DNA of 64,000 nt from Stenotrophomonas sp046736075 (GCF_046736075.1 NZ_CP177163.1:2170001-2234000); one strand, 5' to 3'; positions 1-10,109 are shown, numbered from the stretch's first letter. Notes: generated by a model not told the origin, from the letters alone. Translations and numbers: made by a program.

Positions 1-130
1 GGCCGCCCAACCGTTCGGCCAACAGCACCCGGGCCTGCGGCTCGCCACGGGTGCCGGGCACGTGCGGCAGGCACCACACGGTCACCGGACCGAACCGCCA
101 GGGGCCGGGCAACGGGTCGGGCGTGGTCAT
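1..130 (-). CDS. Partial protein, N-terminal 43 residues; possible 4'-phosphopantetheinyl transferase
   Basis: An open frame runs from an ATG at position 130 off the left edge, starting MTTPDPLPGPWRFGPVTVW and continuing through VPGTRGEP. The opening strand with a V-x-V-W motif and the later A-R-x-L-L-A-E stretch resemble the start of xanthomonad phosphopantetheinyl transferases, which attach the phosphopantetheine arm to carrier proteins. The catalytic region would lie outside the window, so this assignment rests on a weak resemblance only. It is divergent from the GlsB/YeaQ-type gene, with about 90 bp between the starts. Confidence 0.4.
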   Translation of the reverse strand, partial: MTTPDPLPGPWRFGPVTVWCLPHVPGTRGEPQARVLLAERLGG

Positions 131-220
131 GCGCACGCCCGGTGAGCAGGGCTGCACGACGATTTCACGGGGCTTGCCGTCAACTGAGCCGGTCGTTCAC
201 GCACCCCGGGAGTCAAGGCT

Positions 221-472
221 ATGGGCATCATCATCTGGTTGATCGTGGGTGGCATCGTGGGCTGGCTCGCCAGCATCATCATGCGACGCGATGCACAGCA
301 GGGCATCATCCTCAACATCGTGGTCGGCATCATTGGCGCGCTGATCGCCGGTTTCCTGTTCGGCGGCGGCATCAACGATGCGATCACGATCCGTACGTTC
401 CTGTTCTCGTTGATCGGCGCGGTGATCCTGCTGGCCATCGTGAATCTCTTCACCCGCCGCAGCGTTCGATAA
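221..472 (+). CDS. GlsB/YeaQ/YmgE family stress-response membrane protein
   Basis: An 83-residue, almost wholly hydrophobic protein with three predicted membrane helices: roughly residues 1-22, 29-50 and 58-78. It has the family pattern G-x-I-x-G-W-L-A followed by G-I-I-x-N-I-V-V-G-I-I-G-A. The family (transglycosylase-associated protein) is small, inner-membrane and often stress-induced, and its molecular role is not settled. A GGAG ribosome-binding site lies about 8 bases before the ATG. The gene stands alone, followed by a GTAC-type repeat and a hairpin shared with the convergent xthA. Confidence 0.85.
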   Translation: MGIIIWLIVGGIVGWLASIIMRRDAQQGIILNIVVGIIGALIAGFLFGGGINDAITIRTFLFSLIGAVILLAIVNLFTRRSVR

Positions 473-483
473 CCTCGCGGGGC

Positions 484-508
484 AGGTACCCACCGTTGGT
501 GGGTACTC
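484..508. repeat. Short palindromic REP-like element
   Basis: The sequence GGTACCCACCGTTGGTGGGT is a near-perfect palindrome of the kind scattered between genes in Stenotrophomonas. It lies in the gap between two convergent genes. Confidence 0.55.
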
Positions 509-514
509 CTTGTA

Positions 515-544
515 GACAAGGCCCGGCACCCGCCGGGCCTTGTC
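515..544. terminator. Bidirectional terminator hairpin
   Basis: The arms GACAAGGCCCGGC and GCCGGGCCTTGTC form a 13-bp perfect stem around a 4-base loop. It sits between the convergent small membrane-protein gene and xthA. There is no long T-run, so it may act as a bidirectional, partly intrinsic terminator. Confidence 0.7.
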
Positions 545-548
545 TGTG

Positions 549-1316
549 TCAGCCCAGCTGCACCCACGCCGGCGCATGGTCGCTGGGGCGGTCCCAGGTG
601 CGCGGCTCGCGGTCGATGCCCGAGGCGGTGGCGCGCGCCTTCAGCGCGTCGGACACCAGGGTCAGGTCGATGCGCAGGCCAAGGTTGCGGCGGAAGCCCG
701 CCGCCCGGTAATCCCACCAGCTGAACACCCCCTCCTCCTCGCTGTGCAGGCGGAATGCGTCGTGCAGGCCCAGCTGCAGCAGCTTGGTCAACGCGCCACG
801 CTCGGCGGTGGAGGTGAGGATGTGGTTCTCGTTCCACACCAGCGGGTCGTGCACGTCGCGCGCATCGGGGGCGATGTTGAAGTCGCCCATCACCACCAGC
901 TCGGGGTACCGCTGCAGCTCGGCGGCCACCCAGGCGTGCACCGCCTCGAGCCAGCGCAGCTTGTAGGCGTACTTGTCGGTGCCCACGTCCTGGCCGTTGA
1001 CCACGTACAGATTGATGATCCGCACGCCGTTGACGGTACCGGCGATGGCGCGCTTCTGCTCATCCTCGAAGCCGGGAATGCCGATCTGCACGTCCTGCGC
1101 CGGTTCGCGCGAGAGCAGCGCGACGCCGTTGTAGGTCTTCTGCCCCGCAAACACGCTGCGGTAGCCCAGCCCGGCCAGCACCGCGTCGGGGAACTTGTGG
1201 TCCTCCATCTTGGTTTCCTGGATGCCGACCACGTCCGGTGCGAACGCGGTGAGCCATTGTTCCAGGTGCGGCAGGCGCACGTTGAGCGAGTTGACGTTCC
1301 AGGAGGCGATTTTCAT
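549..1316 (-). CDS. xthA: Exodeoxyribonuclease III
   Basis: A 255-residue member of the endonuclease/exonuclease/phosphatase fold that repairs DNA as a 3'-5' exonuclease and AP endonuclease. The protein starts MKIASWNVNSLN (the Asn metal and substrate ligand). It carries QETK (catalytic Glu) near residue 34, M-G-D-F-N-I-A near the middle, and S-D-H-A-P at the C-terminus (catalytic Asp-His). Length is typical. An ATG nine bases upstream would add three residues. I prefer the internal ATG because the MKIxSWNVN start is the family norm. It is convergent with the GlsB-like gene. Confidence 0.93.
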   Translation of the reverse strand: MKIASWNVNSLNVRLPHLEQWLTAFAPDVVGIQETKMEDHKFPDAVLAGLGYRSVFAGQKTYNGVALLSREPAQDVQIGIPGFEDEQKRAIAGTVNGVRIINLYVVNGQDVGTDKYAYKLRWLEAVHAWVAAELQRYPELVVMGDFNIAPDARDVHDPLVWNENHILTSTAERGALTKLLQLGLHDAFRLHSEEEGVFSWWDYRAAGFRRNLGLRIDLTLVSDALKARATASGIDREPRTWDRPSDHAPAWVQLG

Positions 1317-1372
1317 GGGGGTCATTCTACCCGGGGGTGGGCAATGGGTGGCTCCGGATGCGCCATTGGACC

Positions 1373-1447
1373 GTAGGGCCGGCCGCTGGCCGGCTCCTCA
1401 TGAACGTGTCCGGCGTCCGCGTGGAGCCGGCCAGCGGCCGGCACTAC
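1373..1447. repeat. Inverted pair of SMAG (GTAG) REP elements
   Basis: A GTAGGGCCGGCCGCTGGCCGG unit on the plus strand is followed by a GTAGTGCCGGCCGCTGGCCGG unit on the minus strand. Each folds as a hairpin. The pair is the typical dimer of GTAG-starting repetitive elements known in Stenotrophomonas. The GTAG of the minus-strand unit supplies the TAG stop codon of the aldehyde dehydrogenase gene. Confidence 0.75.
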
Positions 1448-2859
1448 CTCACGAGCAGCTTCAACAACCCCGCGATCTTCGAATACGGCGGCTTGAGCAG
1501 ATCACTGGCCGCCCAGCGCGACTGCCACAGGATCGGCAGCTGCTTGCTCATCGCATCGAACCCGGCGCGGGCGTGGTAGGCGCCCATGCCGCTGGGGCCG
1601 ACGCCACCGAACGGCAGGCCGTTGATGGCGAAGTGCAGCAGGGTGTCATTGACGGTGACGCCACCCGCCACGATCTGGCCAAGCACGCGCTCCACCGTGT
1701 CACGCTCCTGGCTGAAGACGTACAGCGCCAGCGGCCGGTCGCGCGCCTGCACCTCGGCCAGCGCGGCATCCAGGTCCGGATAGGCGCACACCGGCAGGAT
1801 CGGGCCGAAGATCTCCTCCTGCATCAGGTCCAGGTCGGCCGGCGGATCGAGCACGATGGTCGGCACGATCAGGCGCTCACGCTCGGCCCGTGCCGGGTCG
1901 ACGCTGGCCAGTTCGATCACCGGCACGCCGCGTGCGCGGGCCTGGTCGAGATAGCCGCGCAGCCGCTGGTACTGCCCGTCATGGATGATCCGGGTGTAGT
2001 CGCCGGCGTCACTGAAATCGCCGTAGCGCGCGCGCACCTGGGTCTGCAGCTGCTGCACCAGCTCGCGCTGGCGGCGGCCGTCGATCAGGATGTAGTCCGG
2101 CGCGATGCAGGTCTGGCCGGCATTGAACCACTTGCCGGTGGCCAGGCGCGCGGCGGCCTTGTCCAGCGGGTAGTCGCTGCACACGATCGCCGGCGACTTG
2201 CCGCCCAGCTCCAGCGTCAACGGGGTGAGGTGCCGCGCGGCGGCGGCCATCACCTTGCGGCCGATCGCGGTTGAACCGGTGAACACCAGGTGGTCCAGCG
2301 GCGAACCCGCCAGTGCGCTGGCCAGTTCGCCATCGCCCTGCACCACGGTCACCCGCTGCGGCGGGAAGACGGCGGCCAGCAGGGCGTGCAGGAAGGCGCT
2401 GGTGCGCGGGGTGTGCTCGGAAGGCTTGAGGATCACGTGGTTGCCGGCCGCGATCGCGGTGGCCAGCGGAATCAGCGCCAGGTTGACCGGGTAGTTCCAC
2501 GGCGCGATCACGCCGACCACGCCCAACGGCACCGCACGGAGCTGCGCGCGCGCCGGCCAGAAGCGCCAGCCCACGCCGACCCGGCGTGGGGCCGCCCAGC
2601 GGCGCAGGTGCGTGAGCAGGTGATCGATCTCGCCGAGGACGGTCATGCCATCGGCGATCAGCGACTCATGCGTGGAGCGGTGGCCGAAGTCGGCCGAGAT
2701 CGCCTCGGCCATCTGCGGCAGCCGGGCCTTCAGGGCCGCACGCAGGCGCTGCAGGTCGTCGCGGCGCTGGTCCAGCGACGGGCGGTTGGCCTGCCAGGCG
2801 CTGCGCAGGGCATGCAGGAGCGCCGGGAGTGCGGCGGGATCGGTGTGGGCATCACTCAT
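1444..2859 (-). CDS. calB: Coniferyl-aldehyde-dehydrogenase-type NAD(P) aldehyde dehydrogenase
   Basis: A 471-residue aldehyde dehydrogenase with the full catalytic set: PWNYP with Asn122, ILKPSE with Lys145, FTGST around residue 193, LELGGKSP with Glu217, and the catalytic Cys251 in GQTC. It lacks an N-terminal extension and has the length and C-terminal hydrophobic tail (SKIAGLLKLLVR) of the coniferyl aldehyde dehydrogenase/class 3 group, which oxidises aromatic or fatty aldehydes to acids. The true substrate cannot be told from sequence. It is monocistronic, and its stop codon falls inside a SMAG repeat. Confidence 0.8.
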   Translation of the reverse strand: MSDAHTDPAALPALLHALRSAWQANRPSLDQRRDDLQRLRAALKARLPQMAEAISADFGHRSTHESLIADGMTVLGEIDHLLTHLRRWAAPRRVGVGWRFWPARAQLRAVPLGVVGVIAPWNYPVNLALIPLATAIAAGNHVILKPSEHTPRTSAFLHALLAAVFPPQRVTVVQGDGELASALAGSPLDHLVFTGSTAIGRKVMAAAARHLTPLTLELGGKSPAIVCSDYPLDKAAARLATGKWFNAGQTCIAPDYILIDGRRQRELVQQLQTQVRARYGDFSDAGDYTRIIHDGQYQRLRGYLDQARARGVPVIELASVDPARAERERLIVPTIVLDPPADLDLMQEEIFGPILPVCAYPDLDAALAEVQARDRPLALYVFSQERDTVERVLGQIVAGGVTVNDTLLHFAINGLPFGGVGPSGMGAYHARAGFDAMSKQLPILWQSRWAASDLLKPPYSKIAGLLKLLVR

Positions 2860-2919
2860 GCGGCGACTATAGCGGCAGGCTGCGTGATGGCGGGGCGCTG
2901 CCGGGGGCGGCCGGGAACG

Positions 2920-2950
2920 AAAAGGGCCGCGATTCGCATCGCGGCCCCTT
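2920..2950 (-). terminator. Intrinsic terminator of the MFS transporter gene
   Basis: The arms GGGCCGCGAT and ATCGCGGCCC form a 10-bp stem, followed on the minus strand by CTTTTC. It lies 23 bases beyond the transporter stop codon. Confidence 0.75.
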
Positions 2951-2972
2951 GGTCATGCCGTGTGGTCCACCG

Positions 2973-4628
2973 TTACTTGGTGATGTCCACGCCGCGGGTT
3001 TCCTTCAGGAACAACCCGCCCACCACGACCGTCATCAGCGCGATGATGATCGGGTACCACAGGCCGTAGTACAGGTTGCCGGTACCGGCCACCAGCGCGA
3101 ACGAAATCGCCGGCAGGAAGCCACCGAACCAGCCGTTGCCGATGTGGTACGGCAGCGACATGGAGGTGTAGCGGATGCGGGTCGGGAACAACTCGACCAG
3201 GTAGGCAGCGATCGGGCCGTAGACCATCGTCACGTAGAGCACCAGGATCCACAGCATCAGGATGGTGCCGGGGATGTTGATGCGGGCGTTGTCCGCCTTG
3301 GCCGGGTAGCCGGCCGAGGTCAGTGCGGTCTTCAGTTCGGCACCGAACGCATCGGCCTTGGCCTTGCCGTCTTCCTTGGTCAGGCCGGCGGCCTCGTAGG
3401 AGGTGACGCTGGCGCTGCCCACGTTGATCGCCGCCAGCGAGCCGGCAGCCGCCGGCTGCACTTCATACGGCACACCGGCCTTGGTCAGCGCGGCGGTGGC
3501 GATGTCGCAGGAGCTGGTGAACTTGCGCACCGCAACCGGATCGAACTGGAACGAGCAGGTGTTCGGATCGGCCACCACCAGCGCCGGCGACGTTGCGCGG
3601 GCTTCTTCCACGGCCGGGTTGGCGAAGTGGGTCAGGCCCTTGAACACCGGGATGTAGGTGACGGCGGCCAGCAGGCAGCCGGCCAGGATGATCTTCTTGC
3701 GGCCGATACGATCGGACAGCCAGCCGAAGAAGATGAAGAACGGCGTACCCAGTGCCAGCGCCGCGGCGATCAGCAGGTAGGACGTGGTGGCTTCCACCTT
3801 GAGCATGCTGCTCAGGAAGAACAGGGCGTAGAACTGACCGCCGTACCAGACCACGGCCTGGCCGGCAGCGGCGCCGAGCAGCACCAGCAGCATCAGCTTC
3901 AGGTTGCCGCCCTTGAGGCTGTCGCGGAACGGGGTCTTGGAGCCCTTGCCTTCGGCCTTCATCTGCTGGAACAGCGGCGATTCGCTGAGCTGCAGGCGGA
4001 TCCACACCGAGATGCCCAGCAGCACGATCGACACCAGGAACGGAATGCGCCAGCCCCACGCTTCGAACGCCTCGTTGCCCAGGAAGTAGCGGCAGGCCAG
4101 GATGATCAGCAGCGACATGAACAGGCCCAGCGTGGCGGTGCACTGGATGAAGCTGGTGTACAGGCCGCGCTTGTCGGCCGGTGCGTGTTCGGCGACATAG
4201 GTCGCCGCGCCACCGTACTCGCCACCCATTGCCAGGCCCTGGGCCAGGCGCAGGACGATCAGGATCACCGGGGCGGCAAAGCCGATCGAGGCATAGTTGG
4301 GCAGTACGCCGACCAGGAAGGTCGAGATGCCCATGATCAGGATCGTGACCAGGAAGGTGTACTTGCGGCCGATGCGGTCGCCGAGGCTGCCGAAGAACGC
4401 CGCGCCGAACGGACGCACGAAGAAGCCGGCGGCGAAGGCCAGCAGCGCGAAGATCATGCCGGTGGTTTCATTGACGCCGCTGAAGAACTGCTTGGCGATG
4501 ATCGCGGCAAGCGAACCGTACAGGAAGAAGTCGTACCACTCGAAGACGGTGCCAAGGCTGGACGCGAAGATGACCTTCTTGTGGCCCTGGGTAAGTGCAG
4601 CTTTTGCAGGTACAGGTGTTGTTGACAT
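2973..4628 (-). CDS. MHS-family MFS transporter with a large inserted loop
   Basis: A 551-residue major facilitator protein in the inner membrane. Its motifs match the metabolite:H+ symporter subfamily: FEWYDFFLYG in helix 1, GSLGDRIGRKY in loop 2-3, RLAQGLAMGGEYGGA in helix 4, GWLSDRIGRK in loop 8-9 and VELFPTRIRY near helix 11. Relatives carry organic acids, osmolytes or shikimate. Unusually, about 120 hydrophilic residues (roughly 329-449) with two cysteines (about 358 and 374) separate two late helices, and this loop is probably periplasmic. The start MSTTPVPAK is preferred over an ATG nine codons upstream. It lies downstream of a DcaP-like porin and divergent from acs, which suggests uptake of a small organic acid. 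Confidence 0.88.
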   Translation of the reverse strand: MSTTPVPAKAALTQGHKKVIFASSLGTVFEWYDFFLYGSLAAIIAKQFFSGVNETTGMIFALLAFAAGFFVRPFGAAFFGSLGDRIGRKYTFLVTILIMGISTFLVGVLPNYASIGFAAPVILIVLRLAQGLAMGGEYGGAATYVAEHAPADKRGLYTSFIQCTATLGLFMSLLIILACRYFLGNEAFEAWGWRIPFLVSIVLLGISVWIRLQLSESPLFQQMKAEGKGSKTPFRDSLKGGNLKLMLLVLLGAAAGQAVVWYGGQFYALFFLSSMLKVEATTSYLLIAAALALGTPFFIFFGWLSDRIGRKKIILAGCLLAAVTYIPVFKGLTHFANPAVEEARATSPALVVADPNTCSFQFDPVAVRKFTSSCDIATAALTKAGVPYEVQPAAAGSLAAINVGSASVTSYEAAGLTKEDGKAKADAFGAELKTALTSAGYPAKADNARINIPGTILMLWILVLYVTMVYGPIAAYLVELFPTRIRYTSMSLPYHIGNGWFGGFLPAISFALVAGTGNLYYGLWYPIIIALMTVVVGGLFLKETRGVDITK

Positions 4629-4656
4629 GGGACGCTTCCCCTCCGAAGCAATCATT

Positions 4657-4722
4657 GGTAGCGCCGACTGTGTGCCGGCGTTCGTGTTGTCATCCGGTAG
4701 CGCCGACCGTGGGTCGGCACGC
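4657..4722 (+). repeat. Two tandem SMAG elements
   Basis: Two direct copies begin GGTAGCGCCGAC and continue into a GTCGGC-type arm. They fill the gap between the porin stop and the transporter start and may modulate transcript stability between these two genes. Confidence 0.7.
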
Positions 4723-4724
4723 CG

Positions 4725-6152
4725 TTAAAAACTGTATTTGGTGGTGAACTGCAGCCGGTTGATGTCACCCTTGCGGCCGTCCTCGATTTCGCGCACGCCG
4801 TACATGTATTCGGCGCCGATATCGACCTTGGGCATCGGCGTGTAGAACACGTTGCCGCGGATGCTCTGCACGCTCTTGGTCACCAGCGGACCGAGCGTGC
4901 CGCTGTTGTCGTAGTCGCTGCGCGCGTAGATCAGGTTGGTGCGCAGCTTGGGGGTGAAGGCGTGCCGCCAGCCCACGTAGCCGGCGAGCACGCCGGTCGG
5001 GTCGAGCTCGTCACGGGCGATGTCGTAGGCGGTATCGGCGGTCACGCCGAGGCCCACATAGCGGGCGATGCCTTCGCCGCCGCTGAGCTGGTAGTGCAGG
5101 GTGTCGCTGTCACCCATCACCCACTTGCCGCCCAGCGTCAGGCCGCCACCGATCTTGTCGGCGTCGGCGCGGGTGGCCTGGTTGTCGACCTTGAGCTGAC
5201 GCACGATGCCGCCCACGCCGAAGGTGCCCCAGTCGCCCTTCCAGCCGTAGCGCAGGGTCAGGTCCGGCAGCGAACCACGGTCGCTGTTGCTGGCCACGTT
5301 GGTCCACGCGCCGGTGACCGGGTTGCGGGTGCCGGTGAGCACGGTGGTTTCCGGGTTTTCCAGCGCAACGCTGAAGCCGCCCTGGGTGTAGCGGATCTGT
5401 GCCTGGCGCACGAACAGCACACCGTCGGTGGGGCCGACGAAGTCGACGGCTTCCGGCAGCGATGCCGCGTCCATGAAGTTGGACCAGGTCTGGCCGGCCA
5501 TCCAGTTGTTCCAATACATATACGCGTGGCGCAGGGTCACACCGTAGGTATTGGTCGCGGTCTGGTTGCCCAGCGAGTTGCCGAAGAAGTCCATCTCGAA
5601 GAACGCACCGGACTTGTTGCCCTTGTCCGACACGTTGTCGATGCCCAGGTTGAAGCGCGAGAACTTGGCGTGGGCATTGAAGTCCACGTCCGACCGCTCG
5701 CCGCTGCCGCCGGCACCGGCCACCGGGGTCTGGCCCGGCAGGTACAGCGCGCGGCCGGTGGCATCGTCGGCAAGCTGGCCATCGCCGGTCTGCGTGGCCA
5801 GGAAATCGGCCTTGATGAAGCCACCGATCTTGACCGTGGTGCCCGGCGCGGCGCCCGGGGTGATGGTGGTGACCTGGATCGGCTGCTTGCCTGCCGGCAC
5901 GGTGGCCGTGCCCGGCTGCTGGGCCTGCAGGGTGCGGACCGCGGTGACATCGGTCTGCGCCTGGCTGATCTGGGTCTGTTGCTGCTGCGAGGTGGACAGC
6001 AGCAGCTGCACCTGGCGTTCCAGCTCGGCGACGCGGGCTTCCAGCTGCTTCTCTTTGGCGGTTTCGGCAAACGCCATGCCAGGCGCCACCAATGCGACCA
6101 GCAGGCAGGTCGCCAACGGCGTGCGCATGGTCTTCAACATACGGGTACTCAT
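4725..6152 (-). CDS. DcaP-like trimeric outer-membrane porin
   Basis: A 475-residue porin precursor. The start MSTRMLKTMRT leads into a signal peptide ending near AFAET. Next comes an N-terminal coiled coil (KEKQLEARVAELERQVQLL, about residues 27-65) and a barrel with the DcaP hallmarks GGFIKADF and LRHAYMYW-N-N-W-x-A-G-Q-T-W-S-N-F. It ends in the aromatic FTTKYSF, the usual C-terminal recognition signal for the BAM machinery. DcaP-type channels pass dicarboxylic and other small acids. It precedes the MHS transporter on the same strand, so the pair likely forms an outer/inner-membrane uptake route. Confidence 0.88.
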   Translation of the reverse strand: MSTRMLKTMRTPLATCLLVALVAPGMAFAETAKEKQLEARVAELERQVQLLLSTSQQQQTQISQAQTDVTAVRTLQAQQPGTATVPAGKQPIQVTTITPGAAPGTTVKIGGFIKADFLATQTGDGQLADDATGRALYLPGQTPVAGAGGSGERSDVDFNAHAKFSRFNLGIDNVSDKGNKSGAFFEMDFFGNSLGNQTATNTYGVTLRHAYMYWNNWMAGQTWSNFMDAASLPEAVDFVGPTDGVLFVRQAQIRYTQGGFSVALENPETTVLTGTRNPVTGAWTNVASNSDRGSLPDLTLRYGWKGDWGTFGVGGIVRQLKVDNQATRADADKIGGGLTLGGKWVMGDSDTLHYQLSGGEGIARYVGLGVTADTAYDIARDELDPTGVLAGYVGWRHAFTPKLRTNLIYARSDYDNSGTLGPLVTKSVQSIRGNVFYTPMPKVDIGAEYMYGVREIEDGRKGDINRLQFTTKYSF

Positions 6153-6478
6153 GTTGCCCTCTCTCCCGGGTGGCAAAGTGATCGCCGCGTGTGGGGTCAC
6201 GGTCGAGCCGAGCGTGCGTCAGCCTGACGCACCCCGGTATTAGCCATTGGTCGTACCTGCGCCACCGGCGTGGGTACCTGGACAGCGGCGCCGGGCAGCA
6301 GGTGCCGCAGGCAGCTGTGTGGCTACCGGGTGGCGGTCGATACGCGGCCCCCCCCGGTACGACGAAGGTCTAACCACTCCGATAACGCGGAGGCGGATGG
6401 ATGCGGCAAACTGAGGGGGATGAATCGCGGGTTATGCTGCGATCGCACAACCCAAGTCCTAGTGCAAGTGAGGGTGCC
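6153..6478. promoter_or_regulatory. Divergent control region, porin/transporter versus acs
   Basis: No gene is visible in these 326 bases. The region holds a perfect 19-bp palindrome near the porin start, a run of eight C at about 6348-6355, and a possible acs -10 element TTATGCT at 6432-6438 without a convincing -35. An activator-dependent acs promoter would fit that. Confidence 0.6.
6214..6232. promoter_or_regulatory. Perfect palindrome, probable operator
   Basis: The sequence GTGCGTCAGCCTGACGCAC has two 9-base arms that match exactly around one central base. It lies 62-80 bp before the porin ATG. Its size and symmetry suit a dimeric repressor or activator, but it could instead be a hairpin in the porin leader. 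Confidence 0.5.
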
Positions 6479-8422
<1,944 letters not shown>

Positions 8423-8438
8423 GGGCCGCACGCGGCAC

Positions 8439-8466
8439 GACAGCCCTCTCAATCAGGGGGCTGTCA
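8439..8466 (+). terminator. Hairpin after acs
   Basis: The arms GACAGCCC and GGGCTGTC (with extra G pairing) form a stem 16 bases after the acs stop. The T-run is poor, so read-through into the regulator gene is possible. Confidence 0.45.
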
Positions 8467-8521
8467 TCTCGATACACTCATTGCGTTACGTCGCGTTACC
8501 CCTCCGCAACATGGCCCCACC

Positions 8522-9187
8522 ATGACCACCCTGCTGATTGCCGATGACCACCCGCTGTTCCGCGAAGCCCTTCGCGGCGCGGTGCAACGCGTGATTCCCG
8601 GCGTGCAGCTGTACGAAGCGGACAGCGTGGAAGCGCTGTACCTGCTTGCCGACCAGCACACCGATGCCGACCTGGTCCTGATGGACCTCAACATGCCGGG
8701 CGCGCAGGGTTTCAATGCGCTGGTGCACATGCGCGCCCTGCACCCGCAGCTGCCGGTGGTGGTGGTGTCCGCACGCGAGGAACCCACGGTGATGCGTCGC
8801 GCGCTCGACCACGGCGCGTTCGGCTTCATTCCCAAATCCGCCGACTCGGACACCATCGGCCACGCGCTTGGCACCATCCTCGATGGCGAGACCTGGGCGC
8901 CGCCGGAAGCGCACAACGTGCCGCCCACCGAGCGTGAGGAGCGCGAGATCGGCCAGCGCCTGCGTGAACTCACCCCGCAGCAGTTCCGGGTGCTGCAGAT
9001 GCTCGGGGTGGGCCGTCTCAACAAGCAGATCGCCTACGACCTCAATGTTTCCGAGGCGACGATCAAGGCGCATGTCACGGCGATCCTGCGCAAGCTGGGT
9101 GTCACCAACCGCACCCAGGCGGTGTTGATGGCCGGCAAGTTGGCCATTGATGAAGAGCAGATCGTGTTGCCTCCGGAAGAGGATTGA
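8522..9187 (+). CDS. LuxR/NarL-type response regulator, CrbR/ErdR-like
   Basis: A 221-residue response regulator. The receiver domain (residues 1-120) has the acidic pair DD at 8-9, the phosphorylated Asp55 in LMDLNMPG, and Lys105 in FIPKSAD. The C-terminal helix-turn-helix (about 150-210) reads LTPQQFRVLQML...NKQIAYDLNVSEATIKAHVT. The sequence style and the position next to acs match CrbR/ErdR/AgmR-type regulators, which activate acs in other proteobacteria. The likely partner is the symporter-kinase encoded about 1 kb downstream on the other strand. Function is inferred from family and context. Confidence 0.88.
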   Translation: MTTLLIADDHPLFREALRGAVQRVIPGVQLYEADSVEALYLLADQHTDADLVLMDLNMPGAQGFNALVHMRALHPQLPVVVVSAREEPTVMRRALDHGAFGFIPKSADSDTIGHALGTILDGETWAPPEAHNVPPTEREEREIGQRLRELTPQQFRVLQMLGVGRLNKQIAYDLNVSEATIKAHVTAILRKLGVTNRTQAVLMAGKLAIDEEQIVLPPEED

Positions 9188-9200
9188 GGCGGGGGTTGAG

Positions 9201-9280
9201 GGCAGCCGACTAACAGTCGGCTCTACCGGTCGGATCTACCGGTCGGCTCTACCCGCTTCGGCTGTATAGCCGAAGCTATG
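9201..9280. repeat. Cluster of SMAG-type hairpins
   Basis: The block contains GCCGACTAACAGTCGGCTCTAC, two shorter CGGTCGG-CTAC pieces, and a separate perfect stem CTTCGGCT/AGCCGAAG at 9256-9275. On the minus strand the first unit begins GTAG. It lies directly after the response-regulator gene and may also help end its transcript. Confidence 0.65.
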
Positions 9281-9344
9281 AAACCCAGCGCTGCCTGCGC
9301 AATTCGCGGTGGGTGCTCCATTTTCCGATGCCGGTGCTAAGCTT

Positions 9345-9465
9345 CGCGTCCCCTTGGGGAGTAGCCTGTTTCCTGCGATAGGAAACGCCCGTATCAACAT
9401 ACTCGGCCAGTGCGCCGTGGTGCGGGCAGCCATCTTGGTTGGCGAGACCAGCGGTCCGCGTGCGC
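9345..9465 (+). promoter_or_regulatory. yybP-ykoY manganese riboswitch in the mntP leader
   Basis: The leader has the conserved core of the Mn-sensing riboswitch: TTGGGGAGTAGCC (9354-9366), a hairpin GTTTCCTGCGATAGGAAAC, TCAACATACTCGG (9394-9406), and further down GGTTGGCGAGACCAGC. These match the layout of the E. coli mntP leader. The mntP ATG lies about 65 bases beyond. Mn binding is expected to raise mntP expression. Confidence 0.88.
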
Positions 9466-9530
9466 AACGACAGGTTGGGCGCGAACGCGGTCCGTTGCTC
9501 GCAATCGCCCGACCTGCCGTGTATGCCCCC

Positions 9531-10109
9531 ATGTCTCCACTTTCGATCCTGCTGATCGGCTTTGCCATGTCCACCGATGCCTTCGCTGCGGCGATCGGCA
9601 AGGGCGCGGCGATGCGCAAGCCCCGCTTCCCGGATGCCGTGCGCGCCGGCCTCATCTTCGGCGTCATCGAAGCCATCACGCCGGTCATCGGCTGGCTGCT
9701 CGGCCGCGCCGCGCTGCAGTACGTGGAGGCGTTCGACCACTGGATCGCGTTCGGTCTGCTCGGTGCGCTGGGCGTCCACATGATCATCAACGGCATCCGC
9801 CCGGACAGCGACGACGCGGAGGACGACCCGGACAAGCACCACGGCTTCTGGCGCCTGGCCCTGACCGGTTTCGCCACCAGCATCGACGCGATGGCAGTCG
9901 GCATCGGCCTGGCGTTCCTGGACGTGAACATCGGCGTGATGGCGCTGGTCATCGGCCTGTGCACCTTCAGCATGGTCACGGCCGGCATCATGCTCGGCCG
10001 CGTGCTGGGCAATATGGTGGGCAAGCGCGCCGAGATCATCGGCGGCCTGATCCTGATCATCATCGGCGCCACCATCCTGTACGAACACCTCAGCGGCGCC
10101 ATCGCCTGA
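9531..10109 (+). CDS. mntP: Manganese efflux pump MntP
   Basis: A 192-residue inner-membrane protein of six helices that exports Mn2+. It has the two related halves expected of the family: GFAMSTDAFAAAIGKG near the N-terminus and GFATSIDAMAVGIGLAF in the second half. The acidic residues in these motifs are thought to bind the metal. A hydrophilic DSDDAEDDPDKHH loop lies between the halves. The frame is open far upstream, but MSPLSILLIGFAMS is the family start and sits just after the riboswitch. The gene separates the acs-linked regulator from the convergent symporter-kinase. Confidence 0.95.
   Translation: MSPLSILLIGFAMSTDAFAAAIGKGAAMRKPRFPDAVRAGLIFGVIEAITPVIGWLLGRAALQYVEAFDHWIAFGLLGALGVHMIINGIRPDSDDAEDDPDKHHGFWRLALTGFATSIDAMAVGIGLAFLDVNIGVMALVIGLCTFSMVTAGIMLGRVLGNMVGKRAEIIGGLILIIIGATILYEHLSGAIA

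Noticed and set aside
6348..6355. Run of eight C as a phase-variation tract
   Set aside because: It is short, intergenic and not placed in a promoter spacer or start region that I can identify.
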